Assembly (NCBI GenBank): GCA_035967975.1
Contig: JAWQFQ010000023.1
Span: 1-64,000 of the forward strand
Reading direction: 5' to 3'
Source: Scytonema sp035967975
GTDB lineage: Bacteria > Cyanobacteriota > Cyanobacteriia > Cyanobacteriales > Nostocaceae
DNA length: 64,000 bases
The notes under the pieces were generated by a model. That model saw nothing but the letters and a program-made list of their open reading frames with translations. It made no database searches and was not told the DNA's origin. Shown here one piece after another: positions 43,504 to 51,128 of this stretch (positions are counted from its first letter, which is position 1; each line of letters begins with the position of its first letter). The position numbers and the translations under genes are program-made.

Positions 43504-44451
43504 TTAAGTCTCTAATTCAGATAAGATGTGATCGCTAATTAGCCAGCGATTAGAATTAGGTTTAATCCACTGCTTTTGAGCTTCATTGTAATCACGTTGT
43601 TCTTTGAGAACTGCTAGTAACTTTTCCTTTTGCTGAGGATTGAGTTTAAATAGCATACTTTGAACAGCACGTAATGCACAAGTTTGTTCAAACGCCGTTT
43701 CTGAATGACTAATCATATGTAAAACTGGAGCAAAATAAGTCGGTTCTCCAGACCATTCTGCAATAGAAAGTCCTAACAATCGCTTACCTTGGTCTTGTGA
43801 TTGCAAGAGGTCAAGAACCTCCTTTTCCGAAAAATTGATTTGTGAGGCTAGAGCACGCATCCTTCCTGCAACAGACTCCATTTCAAATGTCCGTTTTGAA
43901 CCAGAGGGCATTGAAATTCTTATTTCTTTATATTGTTGTGCTAATTTTTCTAGTAGTTCTCTAGCCTCTGATGCTGGAATCCTAGATGCATACTCTTTTT
44001 GCCATTCCTGACGAATTTGGCGCATCTCTAATTGCTGTTGTGGTGGAGCTGCTTCTTCTGCTAATTTAGTCTGCTCAATTAGAAATCCCAGTGAATCTGG
44101 TGTTAATGACCGTAACATAGGCATCATACTTGAGCCAGTAATTTCTCCGGCTGGCGTCTTTACGGCTCCCCCTGTTAAAGCAAAAATCTTCAGTACAGAT
44201 GGTAACCAAGTCAGAGCTAAAAAAATTGCTGTTGTGCTATTGACTTTAAATTGAAAAGACTTTTCTTTACCCCAAGTTATCTGAATGGTGCTGAGAAGTA
44301 TAAATATAATACTGATAATTATCCATTTTTTAGGAATATCAATAATTTGTTTTAGCAGCCACTCTACTGCTTGGATTGAGATTTGTCCGCTCTCGCCTTC
44401 TTGTTCTACTTTTTTATCCATACCCTGATTTTTATATATTGATTCTCGCAT
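43504..44451 (-). CDS. Membrane-anchored protein linked to the RES operon
   Basis: A 315-residue protein with two membrane helices near the N-terminus (WIIISIIFILLSTIQITW and STTAIFLALTWLPSVLKIF). A Gln/Glu-rich helical middle and HEAT-like helices follow from about residue 200 (VLDLLQSQDQGKRLLGLSIAE, CALRAVQSMLFKL). I know no named family. The start at 44451 overlaps the RES gene by 20 bases; an in-frame ATG at 44421 is an alternative. Overlap and order suggest co-function with the RES/antitoxin genes. Confidence 0.7.
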   Translation of the reverse strand: MRESIYKNQGMDKKVEQEGESGQISIQAVEWLLKQIIDIPKKWIIISIIFILLSTIQITWGKEKSFQFKVNSTTAIFLALTWLPSVLKIFALTGGAVKTPAGEITGSSMMPMLRSLTPDSLGFLIEQTKLAEEAAPPQQQLEMRQIRQEWQKEYASRIPASEARELLEKLAQQYKEIRISMPSGSKRTFEMESVAGRMRALASQINFSEKEVLDLLQSQDQGKRLLGLSIAEWSGEPTYFAPVLHMISHSETAFEQTCALRAVQSMLFKLNPQQKEKLLAVLKEQRDYNEAQKQWIKPNSNRWLISDHILSELET

Positions 44452-45166
44452 AGGTGCGATTGACTTTTTTAAAATATAAAGTTGTAGGTTCTGTCCATTC
44501 AGGAAAAATAACCCTGATGTTATTCTCCTTGGCTGCTTTGATAATATGACCGCGTAATTCCGGAGATCCTAGTGAAAAAACATCTTTTTTTTCACAACTT
44601 AGATAGTTTTCTCCACGCTCATAAAATACGATCGCTTCTTCATTATTATGAGCATTTCGGTATATTATTCCCTGCACATCTGTATACTTTTCTTTACAAT
44701 CATAAAATAAGCGCGACCAAGCCTGAGTCAAGGCACGTTTCTCTGTCTTTGCTAGGGTTGCTTCATTCGCGCCTGCACACATTGCACCGCGATCGCGTAT
44801 ATCTAGTAATTTTAAATCTTTTTTAACACTAAGAATAGCAAACTGGTATTCTTTCGTAATTTCTGCCGCTTCTGGTGTATCACCGAAAACTTCCACTAAA
44901 CAACCGGACAAGGTCGGTGCAGTATAACAGATTCTACGTTCTGGGTCGTTACCAGGTTGACATTTGTATGGTCGGTAGTTAAGCCTGGGAGGGATACCTC
45001 GTTGATGATCGAAACGATGTAAGGGACCCCAAGCGCGGAAAGAAAGAGCGGTAGGGTAATATTCGCTCCGATAAATTCTAAAGATAGGCTTGCCTGGTTT
45101 TAAAATATGGAATATGGGATTTGCATGGTCTGCGCGGGAAAGTGATGGATGGACAATCTTTACCAA
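44432..45166 (-). CDS. RES-domain toxin-like protein
   Basis: A 244-residue RES-domain protein. RES toxins degrade NAD+ in the cell. The family pattern is visible: FRIYRSEYYPTALSFRAWG, GPLHRFDHQRG and then CYTAPTLSGCLVEVFGD, with the Arg/Tyr/Glu residues of the active pocket. A likely antitoxin gene lies upstream on the same strand across a 224-base gap, and a membrane-protein gene overlaps its 3' end. Length is larger than many RES toxins (about 150-160), with an extra C-terminal part. Confidence 0.85.
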   Translation of the reverse strand: MVKIVHPSLSRADHANPIFHILKPGKPIFRIYRSEYYPTALSFRAWGPLHRFDHQRGIPPRLNYRPYKCQPGNDPERRICYTAPTLSGCLVEVFGDTPEAAEITKEYQFAILSVKKDLKLLDIRDRGAMCAGANEATLAKTEKRALTQAWSRLFYDCKEKYTDVQGIIYRNAHNNEEAIVFYERGENYLSCEKKDVFSLGSPELRGHIIKAAKENNIRVIFPEWTEPTTLYFKKVNRTYARINI

Positions 45167-45390
45167 CTTTCTTTCTCACTCCTCATCTGATTGATTGACA
45201 AAATACTCAGATACACCACAATGTTTTAAGAAGGCTCATTTGAACTACCTTTAAAGGTCGTGCTGTTGTTACCTTCAACAGTCCTTGATTTAATTCCGGA
45301 AATGTGATGTGGTTATTACGGAAAAGAGAGAGCGACATTTTGCCATCTTTTATATCAATCAATCAGTTGACCCACTGTTATGACTTGTAC

Positions 45391-45990
45391 CTACATGACT
45401 CCTACTGCTTGTGCTTCAGCAATAACCGCATTTTTCCGACCTTTTTTTAAGGCTTCTACTGGAGTTAGTCCATTTAATGCTGAGTTAGGTCGTATTAACC
45501 AACTGATTTTAGAGAAATCAGGAACGTCAAGAGCTTTCAATACGTCTGGTAATCCAGGGAGGACACCGTGTGGTCCGGTAGGATCGAATTGCCATTTTGG
45601 AAACTTCCAAATTCCATTGTCTTGAACTGCTATTAAGCTTTTATGTCGCCTGCGATCGTGGGGCGTTTGTCGGCTTTTTACACCCAATAACTGAGCCACT
45701 TCCGATGCAGTGTAACAATTGCTCAAGATTTGCTGTCTCCATTCAAAAAAATCTTTAAACGCTTCATTTTCCAGGTCTCTTTGTTCTTCTTCACTAATTG
45801 GAGCAACACCAAGTTTTGCCGCTAAATTAGTTTCAGCTTTAGAGATAATTGGCATTGGAGTATTTTTTATTCGAGATACCCAGTATTCAATCTCAGCAGT
45901 TGACAATCGATTGAGAGCTTTAGCTGCTTGTTCTATCAGTTCCTGTTTGTGTTGAGATTTACTTTTTTCTACAAAAGTCGTCGCATTCAT
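45391..45990 (-). CDS. Antitoxin-like protein (Xre/MbcA/ParS type)
   Basis: A 199-residue protein. The middle has an HTH-like YTASEVAQLLGVKSRQ followed by a RRRHKSLIAV strand. The C-terminus WLIRPNSALNGLTPVEALKK matches the toxin-binding tail of MbcA/ParS/Xre antitoxins that pair with RES toxins. The first 80 residues are extra helices. It is the first gene of the three-gene group and probably binds its own promoter. Confidence 0.8.
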   Translation of the reverse strand: MNATTFVEKSKSQHKQELIEQAAKALNRLSTAEIEYWVSRIKNTPMPIISKAETNLAAKLGVAPISEEEQRDLENEAFKDFFEWRQQILSNCYTASEVAQLLGVKSRQTPHDRRRHKSLIAVQDNGIWKFPKWQFDPTGPHGVLPGLPDVLKALDVPDFSKISWLIRPNSALNGLTPVEALKKGRKNAVIAEAQAVGVM

Positions 45991-46376
45991 GATTAGACCA
46001 TTGAATTGTCATTACGGTTTACATTGGGATTTGGACAGACTCGCTATGTGCGATCGCATTCCCTTTACTGTAAGAGATGTCCAATACATATAATATCACA
46101 GTTTTTTGATAAATTCCGGTCTGAGCTACGAGCAAGATGTAAGCTATACTCAGATTTTTTAGTATAAATAAATACGTTTTGACGGTTGCGTGGGGCATAG
46201 AAACCCGGTATCTTCAAGATACCGGGTTTCTAAATAGTTGCTTAACACCAACGGTATTGCAGTATCAGTAATCTGTTAAAGTTATATAAAATTTTGAACA
46301 GTAAGTATTACCATGTTCAAATGAACCCAACGGATTTGAGAAAATTTAACTATATTTGACTATACAGAACGAACCT
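45991..46376. other. Gap between divergent genes with family-1 repeat
   Basis: 386 bases that must hold the promoters of the antitoxin and of the Cache-channel gene. A family-1 palindrome lies at 46199-46231. No gene recognised. Confidence 0.55.
46199..46231. repeat. Family-1 palindrome
   Basis: Perfect AGAAACCCGGTATCTT / AAGATACCGGGTTTCT hairpin. Confidence 0.85.
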
Positions 46377-48521
46377 ATGCCTGAATCGATTAAAAAGACT
46401 AACTGGCAAAAACGGGTATTTTACACATCATTAACTTTGTGTGTAACTTGCTTCTTGTTTTCAGTATTTGGTTTTTACAATTACTTACAAGAACAAGAGC
46501 AAAGACTCCAAGAGGCGAAAAACAACGCTAGGCGACAAGCAGTTCTAGCTAATCTGGAAATTGAGCAAAAGTTGCGTTTAGCCCAAACAACCGTTCTTTC
46601 TCTCACTACTAAACTCGATAATGGCAAAATCAACGATGAGCAGCTATTAGACCAGTTACAGCAGGAAATGAAGAAAAATCCTGACCTTTTAAACCTCGGT
46701 GTTGCCTATAAACCCTTCGCCCACGATCCAACAGTCGAGCTATATGCACCCTTCTATACAAGATTGAAAAATCCGCTTCAATTACTTCAACTTGAGGATA
46801 TCTACAAGCAAACTCAATATAACAACACTAACTGGTATAAGCTCGCTTTTGTCAAGGGTCCTTATTGGGGAGAACCCTACTTTTTGCCAGAAACTTCGTT
46901 ATATAGCAATCAAGTATTGGGATTTTATGCCCCTTTTTATGACTTAAGGCTGCCAAAAAAACCACTCAAAGGTGTAGTCTTCGCCGAGTTTTCTTTGGAG
47001 AAACTCAAAGAGATAATGTCTTCACTTAATCTTGGTCAAGTCGGCTATGGATTTCTAATTTCAAACAAAGGCTCTTTTCTGTACCATCCTATTAACGAGT
47101 ATGTGAAAAATCAACAGCAAATTTTTCAAATCCCCGAATTTGAGAACAACAAAAAACTTCAAGGTTTAGTGAGGAAAGCGCTGGAGGGTGAAAAAGTAGA
47201 AACCGAATTGAAAGATGAAATCACAGGTCAAAATGCCTTCCTCGTCCTGCAACCCAGTAAGCGGAACGGATGGGTAGTGGGAGTCGTCTTTATCAAAGAC
47301 GAAGCTCTACTTGACAGCGAAACCAAGAGGCGCACGCTCATCGGGTCCAGCCTTGCAACTATCTGGTTTCTTGTTTTTCTATCAATCCTCCTGTCGCGGG
47401 CATATTCGGGCAGGGTTAAAAGTCTTGTGGTAGTATCGTTGTTTGCCAGTATCTTGTTCGCGACAGAGATTGGGTTGATTTGGAATTTAGCTCTAGCAGA
47501 GTCTAGCAATCACAAAAATCGGAATTTGCTGTTCAGTCAGATGGGGGTGAATAAGTTACTAGAACCCCAAATCAGGTTAAGCAAGCAATTCAACCAACAG
47601 CCCCCCATCTATATTCCTACGGGAATTTTTGTTCAGTCTCTCAGTTTTCCCAGTCCTAACGAAGCTTTTATCACCGGTTACATCTGGCAAAAATATAACA
47701 ATAATATTCCTGAAAAGCTGTCTCGCGGTTTTATCATGCCTGATGTTACAACTGCTAATGATATTGAGGTGAAGGAAGCTTATCATTATAAAGTTGGTAA
47801 TACTGAAGTCATCGGTTGGTATTTTGAGTCCACCTTCCGTCAGGATTTCGATTTTGACAAGTATCCCTTTGATGAGAAAAATGTCCAACTTCGGTTATGG
47901 CATCAGGACTTCAACCGTCCAGACTTAAACCGTCGGGTGATTCTGGTTCCAGATTTAGAAGGCTACAACGTAACAAATCCGACAACCAAGCCCGGTGTAT
48001 ATAAGGATATTGCTTTAAATGGCTGGACGCTTTCTCAGAGTTTTTTAGAGTATCAGTTCAAAAGCTATGATACGAATTTTGGTTTTACAGCTAATGGAAG
48101 CAAAAGAAATTTTCCGGAACTCACTTTTAATCTTATTCTCAAAAGAAACTTCCTAAGTCTATTCATTTCTAAAACAGGTCCAATAATTATTGTCATCACC
48201 CTGTTATTTGCGATGCTGCTGATTGCCAATAACGAAAACGCTATCGAGGCTTTGGCAGCTTGTGCTGGTTTTGTATTCATCGTCATTCTTGAACAAGTAT
48301 CGCTTCGAGAACAAGTTGTCGCGCAAACTCTTGTCTACTTCGAGTATTTCTACTTGGTCACTTATCTGTTCATTTTTTTAGTAGGTATTAATGCTATTCT
48401 GTTGATATCCTATCCCAATTTAAACTTTACCCAGTATAAAAAGAACCTTGTATCGAAGTTACTTTACTGGCCGATTCTGATGAAGATATTGCTGCTCATC
48501 ACTTGTTTTCTATTTTTTTAA
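46377..48521 (+). CDS. Cache sensor fused to a ligand-gated channel-like module
   Basis: A 714-residue protein (721 from a TTG at 46356; numbering below uses the longer form). A membrane helix at 21-44 is followed by a double-Cache-like periplasmic domain (about 45-320) with NTNWYKLAFVKGPYWGEPYF. Two more helices lie at 328-347 and 354-380. Next, about 395-590, is a beta-rich domain with DKYPFDEKNVQLRLW, close to the Pro-loop of pentameric ligand-gated channels. Four helices then follow (598-623, 630-648, 658-684, 700-721), the M1-M4 count of that superfamily. Probably a sensory membrane protein; ion conduction is inferred. Confidence 0.75.
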   Translation: MPESIKKTNWQKRVFYTSLTLCVTCFLFSVFGFYNYLQEQEQRLQEAKNNARRQAVLANLEIEQKLRLAQTTVLSLTTKLDNGKINDEQLLDQLQQEMKKNPDLLNLGVAYKPFAHDPTVELYAPFYTRLKNPLQLLQLEDIYKQTQYNNTNWYKLAFVKGPYWGEPYFLPETSLYSNQVLGFYAPFYDLRLPKKPLKGVVFAEFSLEKLKEIMSSLNLGQVGYGFLISNKGSFLYHPINEYVKNQQQIFQIPEFENNKKLQGLVRKALEGEKVETELKDEITGQNAFLVLQPSKRNGWVVGVVFIKDEALLDSETKRRTLIGSSLATIWFLVFLSILLSRAYSGRVKSLVVVSLFASILFATEIGLIWNLALAESSNHKNRNLLFSQMGVNKLLEPQIRLSKQFNQQPPIYIPTGIFVQSLSFPSPNEAFITGYIWQKYNNNIPEKLSRGFIMPDVTTANDIEVKEAYHYKVGNTEVIGWYFESTFRQDFDFDKYPFDEKNVQLRLWHQDFNRPDLNRRVILVPDLEGYNVTNPTTKPGVYKDIALNGWTLSQSFLEYQFKSYDTNFGFTANGSKRNFPELTFNLILKRNFLSLFISKTGPIIIVITLLFAMLLIANNENAIEALAACAGFVFIVILEQVSLREQVVAQTLVYFEYFYLVTYLFIFLVGINAILLISYPNLNFTQYKKNLVSKLLYWPILMKILLLITCFLFF

Positions 48522-48544
48522 TTGCCTCAAAACTAAAGCGTTAC

Positions 48545-49855
48545 TTATTTTACCTTAAATTTACCTCCCTTATTTGGGTCAGACCAATCACAGGCATAAC
48601 CTTGAGTAGCAGATAAGAATTGGTTCCAAGGCTGAGGGTCAATTGGTTTACCTGTAGACCAGACGATCTCAAACAGACCATCACTTCTAACTTGACCAAT
48701 ATATACGGTTTTAGAAAGATGGTGATTAGCTTGCAGAGTTACCAAACCTGCGGGTGCATTGAACTGTTGACCCATTGCTGCAAGCCGCACTTTTTCTAAA
48801 TCGTCAGCAGTTCCAGCTTTTTCCACAGCTTGTTTCCAGAGGTAAACCATAATGTAAGCAGCTTCCATCGGATCGGTTGTCGTTAAATCGACTCCATACT
48901 CAGCTTTGAAGTTTTCCACCCACTGCTTATTCACAGGCGTTTCCACTGTTTGGAAGTAGTTCCAACAAGCATAATGACCAAGGAGAATATCTTTACCAAT
49001 CTGCCGGACTTCTTCTTCAGCAATACTAACTGACATGACTGGATACTTGTCCGCTCCAAGTCCAGCACTCTTCATTAATTTGAAGAACGCTGTGTTGCTA
49101 TCACCATTAAGGGTATTAAAGATTACTCCACCGTTTGGTAAATACTCTTTGATTTTAGCAATAATAGAGGTAAACTCCTTGCTGCCTAAGGGTTGGTACT
49201 CTTCACCAACAGTTAGACCCTTTCTGGCTTCAAGTTGCTTTTTTATAATAGCGTTGGCGGTGCGAGGGAAAACATAGTCAGAACCTACCAAAAAAAACTC
49301 TTTTCCCTTGTTTTTGAGGAGCCAATCAACCGCAGGCTCAATTTGCTGATTTGGTGCAGCCCCTGTATAAAAAACATTTTTGGAACATTCTTGACCTTCG
49401 TACTGTACAGGATACCAAAGCAGATGATTTCTTGATTCAAAAACATCAAGAACCGCCTTGCGACTAGCAGAAGTCCAGCAACCGAAAACGGTAACAACTT
49501 TGTCTTGCTCGATTAACTTTTCGGCTTTTACCTTAAACAAATCCCAGTCGGAAGCTCCATCTTCAAGGATGACTTCAATTTGCTTTCCCAGGACTCCTCC
49601 TGCAAGATTAATTTCTTTAATAGCAAGCTTTTCTGCTTCCACAACTGCGATTTCGCTAGTCGCCAGCGTGCCAGTGAGGGAGTGGAGAATACCAACTTTA
49701 ATTGTATCTTTGCTCGTACCTTCTTGTGTACTAGCACTTTCTGCAGTCTTCTCTGATTTATTTGTGCTAGTAGCTTGGCAAGCTTTTAAAAGAATGCTGG
49801 TTAAAATAGCTGACCCAAAGAACAAAAATTTCCGTCGCCTAAATTGTCCAGGCAT
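48545..49855 (-). CDS. Urea/amide-type ABC substrate-binding protein (UrtA-like)
   Basis: A 436-residue periplasmic binding protein of fold type I, lipoprotein-like. The start MPGQFRRRKFLFFG has twin arginines and a lipobox-like LLKAC. The domain begins IKVGILHSLTGTLATSE and has VFGCWTSASRKAVLDVFE, LLWYPVQYEGQE and VMSVSIAEEEVRQIG, typical of UrtA/AmiC/FmdD proteins that bind urea or short amides. An in-frame start at 49939 adds 28 residues and overlaps the gene before. No permease or ATPase gene accompanies it. Confidence 0.85.
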   Translation of the reverse strand: MPGQFRRRKFLFFGSAILTSILLKACQATSTNKSEKTAESASTQEGTSKDTIKVGILHSLTGTLATSEIAVVEAEKLAIKEINLAGGVLGKQIEVILEDGASDWDLFKVKAEKLIEQDKVVTVFGCWTSASRKAVLDVFESRNHLLWYPVQYEGQECSKNVFYTGAAPNQQIEPAVDWLLKNKGKEFFLVGSDYVFPRTANAIIKKQLEARKGLTVGEEYQPLGSKEFTSIIAKIKEYLPNGGVIFNTLNGDSNTAFFKLMKSAGLGADKYPVMSVSIAEEEVRQIGKDILLGHYACWNYFQTVETPVNKQWVENFKAEYGVDLTTTDPMEAAYIMVYLWKQAVEKAGTADDLEKVRLAAMGQQFNAPAGLVTLQANHHLSKTVYIGQVRSDGLFEIVWSTGKPIDPQPWNQFLSATQGYACDWSDPNKGGKFKVK

Positions 49856-49925
49856 AATTGTTTTCGCTAAACCTCGCATAATTTCGGATATACTAATAAT
49901 TAGTCTGCTCTCACAAACACGATTT

Positions 49926-50963
49926 TTACAAAATATCAACTAATTTTACACCTATTGAAGATTCATTTTTAAATATCGTGCCGATGGTGGCATTATCAAC
50001 ACGCGTCTGAACCTTCAAGAGAATATTTTCTGGTAAAGTGACATAGCCACTCTTTAAAATCAAGTAATTGTTTGCAGGCGCAATATAGTAGTTAACAAAG
50101 GCTTTAACAGCCGATCTTTTTTGTAAAGAAACTTTGTTAATATATAAAAGCAAAGGACGAGTTAAGGGATTGTAAGTGCCGCTTTTTACCGTTTCTTGAC
50201 TTGGCTTTACGCATTTGCCTTGGGCGTTCTCAATTGCAACAAGATTGAGAGTATCTTTATTTTTTAGGTAGTAGCTAATGGCAAAGAAACCAAGACTGCG
50301 CTCATCCGATCGCACCCCCTCAACCAGCACATCCTGCTCTTGATTTGAGGTGTAGTCATTGCGACCTTCACCTTCACCAACTGTAGCTTGAATGAAGTAA
50401 GAGTATGTACCAGATTCTTTATCAAGTCCGTAGAGTGCTAGAGGTTTATCGGGATAGCCGTTGCGGACTTGTTTCCAGTTGACGATTTTTCCTTCGGGTG
50501 CTCTTTCCCAAATTTTGCCCAACTCCTTTGGGGTGAGACAGGTAGCCCAGTTGTTGGCGCGATTGACAGTAACGCTGATACCGCCGAAAGCGATCGGAAT
50601 TTCAACGAATTCAATCTTGTTTTTTTCACACAGTTCAATTTCAGATTTTTTAATCGGACGCGAAGCAGTAGAGATGTCAATTTCCCCACTGCAAAAGCTC
50701 TGCAATCCTTGTGTAGTATTAGATAAGCCAACAGCTACATTCACCTCAGGATAATCCTCCATAAACTCTTGAGCCATTAATTGAGACATGGGGAAGACAA
50801 CACCTGAACCATCAATCAGCACATCGCTACTCAATAAACCAGCAGCTTTTGCCTCTGGGATAGAAGTTTGGTTTTCACCTGCGTTACAAGCACATAGTGT
50901 CAGAAATAAAACTGCTGTCAAAAAACACCGGGACTGAGGTACAAGTTGGATTTTAAAAGTCAT
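49926..50963 (-). CDS. PstS-like phosphate-binding lipoprotein
   Basis: A 345-residue periplasmic binding protein of fold type II with lipobox LTLCAC after a signal helix. LIDGSGVVFPMSQLMAQEF and the phosphate-site style blocks ISTASRPIKKSEIE and YGLDKESGTYSYFIQ fit PstS/SphX. The ligand is probably phosphate. It lies upstream of the UrtA-like gene with at most 70 bases between them, so both may be on one transcript. The pstCAB genes are not in the window. Confidence 0.85.
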   Translation of the reverse strand: MTFKIQLVPQSRCFLTAVLFLTLCACNAGENQTSIPEAKAAGLLSSDVLIDGSGVVFPMSQLMAQEFMEDYPEVNVAVGLSNTTQGLQSFCSGEIDISTASRPIKKSEIELCEKNKIEFVEIPIAFGGISVTVNRANNWATCLTPKELGKIWERAPEGKIVNWKQVRNGYPDKPLALYGLDKESGTYSYFIQATVGEGEGRNDYTSNQEQDVLVEGVRSDERSLGFFAISYYLKNKDTLNLVAIENAQGKCVKPSQETVKSGTYNPLTRPLLLYINKVSLQKRSAVKAFVNYYIAPANNYLILKSGYVTLPENILLKVQTRVDNATIGTIFKNESSIGVKLVDIL

Positions 50964-51021
50964 CTTCAACAATGCACGAATGGATAAGTAGTCGTGTAAA
51001 ATAAATTATCTAGTTGAACGA

Positions 51022-51050
51022 GGCAATAGGCAATAGGCAATAGGCAATAG
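51022..51050. repeat. CAATAGG tandem heptamer
   Basis: Four CAATAGG units just before the PstS-like gene on the transcribed strand; the same unit is part of dispersed repeat family 3 at 18.5 and 23.2 kb. Confidence 0.8.
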
Positions 51051-51128
51051 TGCTGGATTACAGCGATTTTAGCCAGTTTAAAAAATATATAAATATTTCT
51101 CCATAAGTACTTACATAGGTACTTTACA

